Of a stretch of 64,000 nt of DNA, positions 10,174-17,876 are shown one piece after another. Source of the DNA: Rubrivirga sp046845755. GTDB taxonomy: Bacteria; Bacteroidota; Rhodothermia; Rhodothermales; Rubricoccaceae. Positions within the stretch are counted from its first letter, which is position 1; each line of letters opens with the position of its first letter. The notes under the pieces were generated by a model that saw only the letters and a list, made by a program, of their open reading frames with translations, searched no databases and had not been told where the DNA came from. A program made the position numbers and the translations under genes. The DNA lies in assembly GCF_046845755.1 (NCBI RefSeq), contig NZ_CP177357.1, positions 1,116,001 through 1,180,000 of the forward strand, given 5' to 3'.

Positions 10174-10698
10174 ATGCGCCTCGCTCTCGTCCTCCTCGCC
10201 GCCCTCGTCGTCGGCTGCGCCCCGGCCGTCCCCCCGGCGCCGCCGGCCACGACGGTCTACCTCGTCCGCCACGCCGAGAAGGCCGCCGCGCCCGCCGACG
10301 ACCCGCCGCTGACGGCGCAGGGCGCCGCGCGTGCCGCCGCGCTTGCCGACCTGCTCGCGGGTGCCGAGATCCGCGCCGTCTACAGCTCCCAGTTTGCCCG
10401 CTCGCGCTCGACCGTCGCGCCGCTCGCGGACCGGCTCGGGATGGAGGTCGCGATCCTGCCGCTCGGCGGCCCGGACCTCGCGAGCACCCTGCGCCAGCAG
10501 GCCCGCCGGATCGCGGCCGAGAACGCGGGCGGCGCCGCAATCGTCGCCGGCCACAGCAACACCGTCCCGACGATGATCGCCGAGCTGACGGGCGAGCCGA
10601 TGGCCGACCTCGACGAGTCGGCGTACGGCGACCTGTTCGTGGTCACGCTCGCGGCGGACGGGACCGCGCGCCTCGAGCGCCGGCGGTTCGGGGACTAG
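10174..10698 (+). CDS. histidine phosphatase superfamily lipoprotein (phosphoglycerate mutase-like)
   Basis: The product is 174 residues. The N terminus MRLALVLLAALVVGCAPAVP is a lipoprotein signal with Cys15 as the lipidated residue, so the enzyme acts on the outside of the inner membrane or in the periplasm. The catalytic motif is YLVRHAEKA (Arg32, His33), followed by the LTAQGAARAAALADLL helix, and the second histidine is in AIVAGHSNTVP. VYSSQFARSRSTVAPLA carries the second arginine of the phosphate pocket. Short members of this family (SixA-like length) dephosphorylate small molecules or phosphohistidine. The substrate here is unknown. Confidence 0.82.
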   Translation: MRLALVLLAALVVGCAPAVPPAPPATTVYLVRHAEKAAAPADDPPLTAQGAARAAALADLLAGAEIRAVYSSQFARSRSTVAPLADRLGMEVAILPLGGPDLASTLRQQARRIAAENAGGAAIVAGHSNTVPTMIAELTGEPMADLDESAYGDLFVVTLAADGTARLERRRFGD

Positions 10699-10725
10699 CC
10701 GCGCTGGAGCCGACGGGCCATTTCC

Positions 10726-10733
10726 TACCTTGG
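10726..10733 (+). promoter_or_regulatory. -7 promoter element TACCTTGG
   Basis: This Bacteroidota-type -7 element ends 18 bp before the Uma2 start codon. No clear TTG -33 box is visible. Confidence 0.5.
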
Positions 10734-10751
10734 GCGCACGCCACCGGACCG

Positions 10752-11357
10752 ATGACCGAAGCCCAACCCCTCCGGATGACCGTCGAGGAGTACTTCGCCT
10801 TCGACGCCGCCTCGCCCGACCAGCGCTACGAGTACTGGGACGGCGTCGTCGTGCCTGTCCACGGCTACGACGAGACGGGGACCGTCGCGATGGCCGGCGC
10901 GAGCCCGTCGCACAACCAGGTCACACTCAACCTCGCGATGCTGCTCAACGCTCGGCTCGGGCCGCGCGGATGCCGAGGGGGCGCGGGTGACCAGCGCGTC
11001 CGCACGGACGCGGGGCGGTACGGCTACCCGGACCTCGTCTTCGTCTGCGGCGAGCCCGAGTACACCGACGACGTGCCGCCGGTGCTCCTCAACCCGACGC
11101 TCCTGATCGAGGTCGCCTCGCCGTCGACGGCCGGGCGGGACCGGGGCCGCAAGCTGACGGCGTACACGCGCATCGAGAGCCTGGCCGAGTACTGGATGGT
11201 GGAGCCCGACCGCGCCGAGGTTACGCGCGTCGTGAGGCGGGCCGACGGGTGGGGGCTCGAGTTCTCGCTCGGCCTCGACGCGACGGTCGAGAGCGCGGAG
11301 CTGGCGCTGACCGTCCCGCTGGCGGACGTGTACCGGCTCGTCGAGTTGGACGGCTAA
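10752..11357 (+). CDS. Uma2 family (DUF820) PD-(D/E)XK nuclease-like protein
   Basis: The product is 201 residues. The family pattern is complete: MTVEEYFAFDAASPDQRYEY at the N terminus, the histidine-containing SPSHNQVTLNLAMLL, GYPDLVFVCG (Asp94), LLNPTLLIEVASPST (Glu120), and DRGRKLTAYTRIESLAEYW (Lys134). These give the PD-(D/E)XK active site. Uma2 proteins are very common in cyanobacteria and some Rhodothermia, and are often annotated as putative restriction endonucleases, although no methylase is nearby. Its own promoter suggests it is monocistronic. Confidence 0.88.
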   Translation: MTEAQPLRMTVEEYFAFDAASPDQRYEYWDGVVVPVHGYDETGTVAMAGASPSHNQVTLNLAMLLNARLGPRGCRGGAGDQRVRTDAGRYGYPDLVFVCGEPEYTDDVPPVLLNPTLLIEVASPSTAGRDRGRKLTAYTRIESLAEYWMVEPDRAEVTRVVRRADGWGLEFSLGLDATVESAELALTVPLADVYRLVELDG

Positions 11358-11478
11358 AGGGCGCTCGGGTCTGGGTCGCCGACTCGGCGCCCGGGGTGGT
11401 ATGTAGCCGAATCCGCCCCCGGGTCTGGCGTGCGTCGGGCCATCGCGCCCGGCCCTGAGCCGCCCGTCCCACCACCCC

Positions 11479-11997
11479 ATGCGTCTCGTCCTCGTCCTGC
11501 TCGTGCTCGCGTGCGGCCCCGCCCAGGCGCAGACCCCACCAGGCTGGCAGATCGGCACCGGCGCCGCGCTGGCGGCGGCCGGCGGGCACGCCTACGCCGG
11601 GGGCACGGCGGCCGTCGAGGGGCGCGCGAGCCGGCGGCTCTGGGTCGGCGTCCGCGCAGCTCAGTTCGTTGGGCCCCTCGCCGACGTCGACTGCTTCGAC
11701 CGGTGCGCCCGGATCGAGCAGCGGTGGACGTCGGCCGAGGGGACCGTCGCAGCCGAAGCGGTGTCGGGTGGGATGGCGCTGCACGCGACCCTGGGGGCGG
11801 GGGGGAGCGTGATGGTCGGGGCCAACGGGGTCACACGCGAGGACCGCCGCGTGGTGCCGATGCTGAGCGCGGGCGTAGGGCTCGACGTGTACCCCGTCCG
11901 CCGGGTCGGCGTCGGGGTCTGGGTCGACGCGGTCGCCCGATCGCTCGCGCCCGGGGCGCAGGTCTCCGCCGGCCTGCGCGTCCAGCTCGGCGGTTGA
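11479..11997 (+). CDS. putative outer-membrane beta-barrel protein
   Basis: The product is 172 residues with a signal peptide (MRLVLVLLVLACGPAQAQT; cleavage after AQA is most likely, although a Cys at position 12 also resembles a weak lipobox). The mature part has amphipathic strands such as WQIGTGAALAAAGGHAYAGG, LWVGVRAAQFVG and GVGLDVYPVRRVGVGVWVD, and a single disulfide-ready segment VDCFDRCARIEQRW. It ends in VSAGLRVQLGG rather than an aromatic residue. No named family fits. It precedes lepA but has a separate promoter context. Confidence 0.7.
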   Translation: MRLVLVLLVLACGPAQAQTPPGWQIGTGAALAAAGGHAYAGGTAAVEGRASRRLWVGVRAAQFVGPLADVDCFDRCARIEQRWTSAEGTVAAEAVSGGMALHATLGAGGSVMVGANGVTREDRRVVPMLSAGVGLDVYPVRRVGVGVWVDAVARSLAPGAQVSAGLRVQLGG

Positions 11998-12046
11998 CCC
12001 GCCCCGTGCTCACAGGGTATTCCGCAGGGCCCGGCAACGTGGGCGG

Positions 12047-12054
12047 TACTTTCG
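12047..12054 (+). promoter_or_regulatory. -7 promoter element TACTTTCG for lepA
   Basis: TACTTTCG matches TAnnTTTG at all but one fixed position. It lies 37 bp upstream of the GTG start of lepA. Confidence 0.5.
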
Positions 12055-12091
12055 CCGTTGCCCGACACCCGCCCCCCGACGCCCCGCCTAC

Positions 12092-13888
12092 GTGGACCAG
12101 AGCCGGATCCGAAACTTCTGCATCATCGCCCACATCGACCACGGCAAGTCGACGCTGGCGGACCGGCTCCTCGAGGCCACCGGCACGCTCACCAGCCGTG
12201 AGATGCAGGCCCAGGTCCTGGACTCGATGGACCTCGAGCGCGAGCGCGGGATCACCATCAAGAGCCACGCCATCCGCATGCCCTACACGGCGGCCGACGG
12301 CGAGAAGTACGTGCTCGACCTGATCGACACGCCGGGCCACGTCGACTTTACGTATGAGGTCTCCCGCGCGCTCAACGCGTGCGAGGGCGCCATCCTCGTC
12401 GTCGACGCGGCGCAGGGGATTGAGGCGCAGACGATTTCGAACCTCTACATGGCGATCGGCCAGGACCTCGAGATCATCCCGGTCCTGAACAAGGTGGACC
12501 TGCCGAGCGCGCAGCCCGAGCTCGTCGCCCAGTCCATCACCGACTTGATCGGCGGCGACCCGGCCGACGTGCTCCACGTCTCCGCCAAGACCGGCATGGG
12601 CATCGACGCCGTGCTGGAGCGGATCGTCGAGCGCGTCCCGCCGCCGACGGGCGACCCCGAGGCGCCGCTCCAGGCGCTCATCTTCGACTCGACGTTCGAC
12701 ACGTACCGCGGCTCGATCGTCTACGTCCGCGTCAAGGAGGGGACGCTGCGCAAGGGCGACGCGATTCAGTTTATGGCGACCGGCGCGAAGTACCAGGCCG
12801 AGGAGATCGGGCACCTCAAGCTCAAGATGGAGCCGACGAAGGAGCTCGGCCCGGGCGAGGTCGGCTACATCATCGGGTCGGTCAAGGACGTGGCCGACAC
12901 GCGCGTCGGCGACACCGTGACGCACCAGCGCGGCGGGGCGGCCGAGCAGCTCCCGGGATACCGCGACGTCAAGCCGATGGTGTTCTCGGGGATCTACCCG
13001 ACCGACTCCAACGACTTCGAGGACCTGCGCGCGGCGCTCGAAAAGCTCCAGCTCAACGACGCCGCCCTCACGTACGAGCCCGAGACGTCGGCCGCGCTCG
13101 GGTTCGGGTTCCGCGTCGGGTTCCTGGGGATGCTCCACATGGAGGTCGTCCAGGAGCGGCTCGACCGCGAGTTCGGGCTCGACATCGTGACCACGATGCC
13201 GAACGTCCGCTACAACCTCGAGCTGAGCGACGGGAGCGAGATCGTCGTCGAGAACCCGTCCGACATGCCGGACCCCGGCCGCATCTCGGCCGTCCGCGAG
13301 CCCTACGTCAAGGCCGAGATCATCACGCCCGTCGAGTACGTCGGCACGCTGATGGGGCTCTGCCAGGACCGCCGCGGGACGTACCTCACCCAGGAGTACC
13401 TCACGACCGACCGCGTCAACCTCAAGTACGAGCTGCCGCTCGCGGAGATCGTCTTCGACTTCTACGACAAGCTCAAGTCGGTCAGCCGCGGCTACGCCTC
13501 GTTCGACTACGACTTTATCGAGGACCGGGCCTCGAAGCTCGTCAAGCTCGACGTGATGCTCAACGGCGACGCCGTCGACGCGCTGTCGACGATCGTCCAC
13601 CGCGACAAGGCCTACGACATGGGCAAGCGGCTCACCCAGAAGCTCCGCCAGCTCATCCCGCGCCAGCTCTTCGACGTGGCCATCCAGGCCGGCATCGGCA
13701 ACAAAATCATCTCGCGCGAGACGGTCAAGGCGCTGCGCAAGGACGTCACGGCCAAGTGCTACGGCGGCGACATCAGCCGCAAGCGCAAGCTGCTCGAGAA
13801 GCAGAAGGAGGGCAAGAAGCGGATGAAGCAGGTCGGCGCGGTCGAGGTCCCCCAGGAGGCCTTCCTCGCCGTCCTCTCGATGGAGTAG
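12092..13888 (+). CDS. lepA: elongation factor 4 (LepA GTPase)
   Basis: This ribosome-binding GTPase back-translocates stalled or mistranslocated ribosomes. It has 598 residues and starts with GTG at 12092 (DQSRIRNFCIIAHIDHGKST follows directly, as in the family). The G motifs are AHIDHGKST (G1), RGITIKS (G2), DTPGHVDF (G3) and NKVDLP (G4). Domain II, the EF-G-like domains III and V, and the LepA-specific C-terminal domain are all present: GFGFRVGFLGMLHMEVVQER, then NKIISRETVKALRKDVTAKCYGGDISRKRKLLEKQK in outline, which is diagnostic. The length equals the family norm. The stop is directly abutted by the next start codon. Confidence 0.97.
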   Translation: MDQSRIRNFCIIAHIDHGKSTLADRLLEATGTLTSREMQAQVLDSMDLERERGITIKSHAIRMPYTAADGEKYVLDLIDTPGHVDFTYEVSRALNACEGAILVVDAAQGIEAQTISNLYMAIGQDLEIIPVLNKVDLPSAQPELVAQSITDLIGGDPADVLHVSAKTGMGIDAVLERIVERVPPPTGDPEAPLQALIFDSTFDTYRGSIVYVRVKEGTLRKGDAIQFMATGAKYQAEEIGHLKLKMEPTKELGPGEVGYIIGSVKDVADTRVGDTVTHQRGGAAEQLPGYRDVKPMVFSGIYPTDSNDFEDLRAALEKLQLNDAALTYEPETSAALGFGFRVGFLGMLHMEVVQERLDREFGLDIVTTMPNVRYNLELSDGSEIVVENPSDMPDPGRISAVREPYVKAEIITPVEYVGTLMGLCQDRRGTYLTQEYLTTDRVNLKYELPLAEIVFDFYDKLKSVSRGYASFDYDFIEDRASKLVKLDVMLNGDAVDALSTIVHRDKAYDMGKRLTQKLRQLIPRQLFDVAIQAGIGNKIISRETVKALRKDVTAKCYGGDISRKRKLLEKQKEGKKRMKQVGAVEVPQEAFLAVLSME

Positions 13889-13925
13889 ATGATGAGGGAT
13901 ATGGGATATGGGATGGAGGGATGGG
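13889..13925. repeat. degenerate word repeat (one arm) between lepA and the next gene
   Basis: The stretch repeats variants of the word ATGGGAT (gatgagggatatgggatat and onward). It supplies a run of methionine codons at the start of the downstream frame. No complementary arm is seen. Confidence 0.35.
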
Positions 13926-14758
13926 CACGCCAGTGGTCGATGGTGTGTCTGCTCATGACTCTCGTCTGCCTCCTCCTCCCGCGTCCCTCTCGCGCCCAGA
14001 CCGTCGTCGAGGTGCTCCAGCAGCAGCGCCGCGACGCGCGCGTGGCCGAGGTGCTGGCCGAGCGCGGCGACCGGCTGGCGCCCCGTCCGCTCGCCGAACT
14101 CGGGACCGTCGACCGTTGGACGCGCGCGTTTCTGGCCGTCGAGGCCGGGCGGCAGGCCGCCGTCGACAGCGCCCGGGCCGCCGAGGAGGCCCGCGCCGAC
14201 AGCGCGATCCTGGCCGCCCGGCTCAACACGCTCCGCTGGCGGAAGGTGGAGCCCGGCGCGCAGGGCAGCTTCCTGGAGCAGTACCGCGAGACGTACTGGC
14301 TGGCGGCCCAGCCCCAGCGCGGGCTCGTCACCGACACGTCGGCGACCGCCGACCTCCGGGGGCTCTTGCAGGCCGCGTTCGGCGACCCGACGCGCAACGG
14401 CGACGCCCAGAAGCGCCACGGCTACGGCGGCTCCGAGTTTATCCAGTTCGAGTATTGGTTCGTCGTCAACGACTCGATCCCGATGCTGGCCCTCGACGTC
14501 GACGGGCCGTTCGGGCGCGGCCTCCTGATCGCCAGCGACGAGACGTACGCGCCGATCCTGCCCGCGCTCAAGGCCGACCTGTCGCGCCGCCTGGCGGCCG
14601 CCCGCCGCCCCGACCCCTGGCTCGACTACTACCACTCGTACGAGCGCGGCCAGTGGTTCCGGACCGGCTACAACGGCGAGGTCGGTCAGTACGCCGTGCC
14701 CGTCCGCGCGCCCCGCTGGGCCGGGCGCGACTCCGAGCGCTGGGTGATCCACCGGTAG
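13889..14758 (+). CDS. secreted protein of unknown function, coupled to lepA
   Basis: The product is 289 residues if it starts at 13889, immediately after the lepA stop, or 272 if it starts at the ATG at 13940. The later start is preferred because MVCLLMTLVCLLLPRPSRAQ is a good signal peptide and the first 17 residues (MMRDMGYGMEGWARQWS) come from a repeated ATGGGAT word. The mature protein begins with a charged, probably coiled segment (TVVEVLQQQRRDARVAEVLA to about residue 115) and then a globular part rich in aromatics (GGSEFIQFEYWFVVNDSIPM, WLDYYHSYERGQWFRTGYNG). No family is recognised. Probably periplasmic. Confidence 0.65.
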   Translation: MMRDMGYGMEGWARQWSMVCLLMTLVCLLLPRPSRAQTVVEVLQQQRRDARVAEVLAERGDRLAPRPLAELGTVDRWTRAFLAVEAGRQAAVDSARAAEEARADSAILAARLNTLRWRKVEPGAQGSFLEQYRETYWLAAQPQRGLVTDTSATADLRGLLQAAFGDPTRNGDAQKRHGYGGSEFIQFEYWFVVNDSIPMLALDVDGPFGRGLLIASDETYAPILPALKADLSRRLAAARRPDPWLDYYHSYERGQWFRTGYNGEVGQYAVPVRAPRWAGRDSERWVIHR

Positions 14759-14823
14759 CGGGGCGCCAGCAGCGGCGACTCCAGACCTCCCGTCCGCCGC
14801 GCATCCCGCCCCGTCTGCCCCCG

Positions 14824-14831
14824 TAGCTTCC
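14824..14831 (+). promoter_or_regulatory. -7 promoter element TAGCTTCC upstream of lepB
   Basis: This element lies 22 bp before the TTG start of the first signal peptidase gene and fits the TAnnTT core of the Bacteroidota -7 box. Confidence 0.4.
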
Positions 14832-14853
14832 CGCTCCGCCTCCCCCCGACGCC

Positions 14854-15939
14854 TTGCCCGCGACCGCCTCGCCCCGACGCTCCGCCAAGCCGGAGCGGCC
14901 CGTGCCCACCTTCCGCGACAACCTGTGGTACTGGGTCAAGGCGATCGCCGCCATCCTGCTGCTCCGGGCCTTCCTGGTCGAGCCGTACCGGATCCCCTCG
15001 GAGTCGATGGAGGACACGATGCTCGTCGGCGACTTCCTGCTGGTCTCGAAGGTCCACTGGGGGCCCCGGACGCCGGCCACGATCGGCATCCCGTTCACGT
15101 CCGTGTACCTGCGCGGCGTCGTGTTCCCCCAGGTGCGGCTGCCCGGCTTTACCGAGCCCCAGCGCGGCGACGTGGTCGTGTTCAACTACCCCGCGGGGCG
15201 CGACGTGGAGCGCGGCGTCATCCCGGCGACCGTGCCCATCGAGCGCCGCGCGCCCTACATCAAGCGGCTCGTGGCGCTGCCCGGCGACACGCTCGCCGTG
15301 CTCGACAAGATCTTGCACATCAACGGCACGCCGGTCCCGCTGGCGCCGACGATGAAGCAGCGCTGGACCGTGATCGGGACGGGGGAGACCGGTGCAAGCG
15401 CCCGGCAGCTCGACGAGATGGGGATCGAGCAGCTGCCCGGCTCGATCCTGCGCGACTCGACCGGCGTCATCCGCTACGACGTGTTCGCGACGCCGCCCGA
15501 GGTGGAAGCGCTCGCCGCCCGCGCAGACGTGGCCCGCGTCGAGCCGTTCATCTTGGACGAGCGAAACGTCGACGTGACGTACGGCGCCAACCCCGACCAC
15601 GTCTCGCCACGCGTCGTCCCGATGGCGGGCCTGACGATCCCGCTCACGGCGGCGACCATCGACCTGTACGGCGAGGCCATCACCCGGCACGAGGGGCGCA
15701 CGCTCGACTCCGACGGCGCGGGCGGCGTGCTCGTCGACGGGGCGGCCGCCACGAGCTACACGTTCACGCAGGACTACTACATGGCGATGGGCGACTTCCG
15801 CGACAACTCCGTCGACAGCCGCTACTGGGGGTTCGTGCCACACTCGCACCTGGTCGGAAAGGCGACGATCACGTTCCTGTCGTTCAAGGGGGACTTCCCG
15901 TTCGTCCGCCCGCTGCGCTTTTTCCGGCCCATCCCGTGA
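14854..15939 (+). CDS. lepB: signal peptidase I, first of a tandem pair
   Basis: This membrane serine protease removes Sec signal peptides. It has 361 residues and starts with TTG at 14854, since no ATG fits before the transmembrane segment. One N-terminal helix (residues ~26-42, WVKAIAAILLLRAFLVE) precedes the catalytic Ser51 in RIPSESMEDTMLVGD. Lys137 lies in PYIKRLVALPGDTL, and the GDFRDNSVDSRYWGFV box closes the catalytic core. Between the Lys box and that final box there is an insertion of about 170 residues, much longer than in E. coli-type enzymes. Insertions of this sort occur in Bacteroidota. A second lepB follows 37 bp downstream. Confidence 0.93.
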   Translation: MPATASPRRSAKPERPVPTFRDNLWYWVKAIAAILLLRAFLVEPYRIPSESMEDTMLVGDFLLVSKVHWGPRTPATIGIPFTSVYLRGVVFPQVRLPGFTEPQRGDVVVFNYPAGRDVERGVIPATVPIERRAPYIKRLVALPGDTLAVLDKILHINGTPVPLAPTMKQRWTVIGTGETGASARQLDEMGIEQLPGSILRDSTGVIRYDVFATPPEVEALAARADVARVEPFILDERNVDVTYGANPDHVSPRVVPMAGLTIPLTAATIDLYGEAITRHEGRTLDSDGAGGVLVDGAAATSYTFTQDYYMAMGDFRDNSVDSRYWGFVPHSHLVGKATITFLSFKGDFPFVRPLRFFRPIP

Positions 15940-15976
15940 GGCGCCCCGCCGGACGGCCCGCCCCTGACGGCTCGTG

Positions 15977-17164
15977 ATGCGCGACCTCCCCACGCCCCCG
16001 GATCCTGACCCGAGCGCAGCCGACCCGTCGCCTGGGGACGCGGGCGTGCAGGCGGGCCCTGTCGGACTCGGGGCCTGGTCGCCGTGGCCTGGCGCGGCTC
16101 CGCGCCCGGGAGCTGACGCCGCGTCGGGCGGTCACGTGGGGTGGACGCGGTGGCCGGGAGCACCGGAGCCGGCGGACCACCTCGCCTCGCCAGCCCCGGC
16201 CGACACGCGAGCGACGCGGCCCGAAGCGCTCGGCGCGTGGGTGCGCATCCTGCTCGGCGCCATCGTGTTCGCGCTCGCGCTCCGCGTGCTGGCGTTCGAG
16301 GCGTACCGGATTCCGTCGACGTCGATGGAGGACACCCTCCTCGTCGGCGACTTCGTCCTCGTCTCGAAGCTCCACTACGGCCCGCGCGTGCTCGGCCGGC
16401 GCCTGCCCGGCGTCGACGGGCCGGACCGCGGCGACGTGGCCGTGTTCAACTACCCGCCCGGCCTGCCGGCCGACGTGGCCGCCCGCGTCCCGTACATCAA
16501 GCGGATCGTGGGGCTCCCGGGCGACACGATCCGGATCCGCGATAAGGGGGTCGTCGCGGGCGGGGCGGCCGTCCCGGCGCCGGCCGACGGCCGGCGGCTG
16601 TGGCGCCTGCGGGGGCGGCTTCCGACGTCGGAGGCGCTGGCGGCGGTCGGGCTCGACGGGCGCGTGCAGCGGGCCGGCCCCGGGGCCTGGGTGGCCTCGG
16701 CCACGCCGGCCGAGGCGAGCGCGCTCGGGGCGCTCGACGGGGTCGAGGAGGTCACGCCGTACCTCCGCCCGCCCGGCGACGGCAGCGCCGCCTTCCCCGC
16801 CGCCCGCCGCTACAGCTTGGACGACTACGGCCCGATCGTCATCCCCGCCCGGGGCACGACGGTGCGGCTCGACGACACGTCGTGGCCGGTCGTCCGCACC
16901 CTCATCGAGCGGTTCGAGGGGCACACGGCCGAGCGGACGGCCGAGGGCTTCGCGATCGACGGCCGCCCGGCCGAGGCCTACACCTTCGCCCAGGACTACT
17001 ACTTCGTGCTCGGCGACAGCCGCGACGACTCGGCGGACAGCCGGACGTGGGGGTTCGTCCCCTTCGACCACGTGATCGGCAAGGCGCTCGGGGTGTACTT
17101 CTCGTGGGACGACGAGGCCGGCCGGCCGAGGTGGGGGCGCATCGGCCGCGGCGTCGGGGGTTAA
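15977..17164 (+). CDS. signal peptidase I, second of a tandem pair, with long Pro-rich N terminus
   Basis: The product is 395 residues from the ATG at 15977. A Pro/Gly/Ala-rich tail of about 85 residues precedes the single transmembrane helix (WVRILLGAIVFALALRVLAF, about 89-108). The catalytic Ser116 is in RIPSTSMEDTLLVGD and Lys175 in VPYIKRIVGLPGDTI; the closing box is LGDSRDDSADSRTWGFVP. A 130-residue insertion separates the two. It is clearly a paralogue of the gene just upstream, but the inserts and tails are unrelated, so the two enzymes probably have different substrates. The tail is low in charge and probably cytoplasmic or disordered. The two genes form an operon. Confidence 0.9.
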   Translation: MRDLPTPPDPDPSAADPSPGDAGVQAGPVGLGAWSPWPGAAPRPGADAASGGHVGWTRWPGAPEPADHLASPAPADTRATRPEALGAWVRILLGAIVFALALRVLAFEAYRIPSTSMEDTLLVGDFVLVSKLHYGPRVLGRRLPGVDGPDRGDVAVFNYPPGLPADVAARVPYIKRIVGLPGDTIRIRDKGVVAGGAAVPAPADGRRLWRLRGRLPTSEALAAVGLDGRVQRAGPGAWVASATPAEASALGALDGVEEVTPYLRPPGDGSAAFPAARRYSLDDYGPIVIPARGTTVRLDDTSWPVVRTLIERFEGHTAERTAEGFAIDGRPAEAYTFAQDYYFVLGDSRDDSADSRTWGFVPFDHVIGKALGVYFSWDDEAGRPRWGRIGRGVGG

Positions 17165-17212
17165 GCCGACGGGCGGAGCGCCTGATACCCGGGGACTCCG
17201 TCCGACGTCCCC

Positions 17213-17566
17213 ATGCCCACGTTCCTCGACCGCCTCGAAACGCTGGGCGACCAGGCCGAGGACCTCGCGGCCCGGTTCAACGAAGGCGTCGTGGACACCG
17301 TCGAGGGGCTGGCGTGGTGGACCGACCGGTCCGCCGTGCGCCCGTTGCGGGCTGTCGGACGGGCCCTCGGGGCGCTCGTACACGTGCTGTTCGGCGTCCT
17401 CCGGGTGGCCGTCTTCTACGTCCCCGCGGTCGCGCTCGGCATCGGCGGTGCGGCGGCGGGCAACGTCTGGCTGGTGGCGACGGCGTGCGTCTATGCGGTG
17501 GCGGTCACAGGAGCGGGCCTGACGTACATCGCGCGCCAACGAACGGAGACGGAGACGGAGGCCTAG
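17213..17566 (+). CDS. small membrane protein of unknown function
   Basis: The product is 117 residues. An amphipathic N-terminal part (MPTFLDRLETLGDQAEDLAA to about residue 40) is followed by two hydrophobic helices, about 47-72 (AVGRALGALVHVLFGVLRVA) and 80-105 (IGGAAAGNVWLVATACVYAV), and a Thr/Glu-rich tail. No family is recognised. It lies 48 bp after the second lepB and could belong to the same transcript. Its stop is followed directly by the 21-bp tandem array. Confidence 0.65.
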   Translation: MPTFLDRLETLGDQAEDLAARFNEGVVDTVEGLAWWTDRSAVRPLRAVGRALGALVHVLFGVLRVAVFYVPAVALGIGGAAAGNVWLVATACVYAVAVTGAGLTYIARQRTETETEA

Positions 17567-17602
17567 GCCCTGGCACCCTCGCGTGGAGCAACCGGCAGGA
17601 GG

Positions 17603-17876
17603 GCACCGCCGGGGCGCCGTCTGGGCCTCCCGACGAGCGCACACAGCCCACCAGTCGCCGCTCGCGGCCTACCGGAGGCGCCTCGCGGTCCACCGACGGG
17701 TGCGCACGCTCCACCAACGGGCGCTTGCAACCTACCGACGCGTGGGCACGGCCCACAGAGGTGGGGCGCGGTCTTACCGGTGCGCGCACACCGTCCACCG
17801 ATGGCCGCGCACGGCCCACCGATGGGCACGCACGGTCCACCAACGCCCTCTCGCGCCTCGCGAGCAGGGCCCCGCG
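17603..17876. repeat. 21-bp tandem repeat array filling the gap between convergent genes
   Basis: About twelve head-to-tail units of exactly 21 bp occupy the gap. Units begin at 17624, 17645, 17666, 17687, 17708, 17729, 17750, 17771, 17792, 17813 and 17834, with degenerate units at 17603 and 17855. The rough consensus is GGYCCACCGAYGGGCGCGCAC. Individual units differ at several positions but the period never slips. Because 21 is a multiple of three, every reading frame reads as a seven-residue repeat (for example RSTDGCA-type on + and VGRARPS-type on -), but none has a convincing start. This is the only content of the 310-bp gap 17567-17876. Confidence 0.85.

Noticed and set aside
11831..14752. 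Long open frames on the opposite strand of known genes, for example 973 codons antisense to lepA and 1590 codons antisense to dsbD and in line with rnr
   Set aside because: At this GC content stop codons are rare in all frames. These frames have no family signatures, are rich in Arg, Ala, Gly and Val in a pattern expected from complementing a GC-rich coding strand, and lie over genes of certain identity.
17603..17876. The 21-bp array as a CRISPR or as a coding heptapeptide repeat protein
   Set aside because: There are no spacers of constant length between identical repeats and no cas genes. In none of the six frames does a frame with a credible start, signal or promoter run through it, and both flanking genes end before it.
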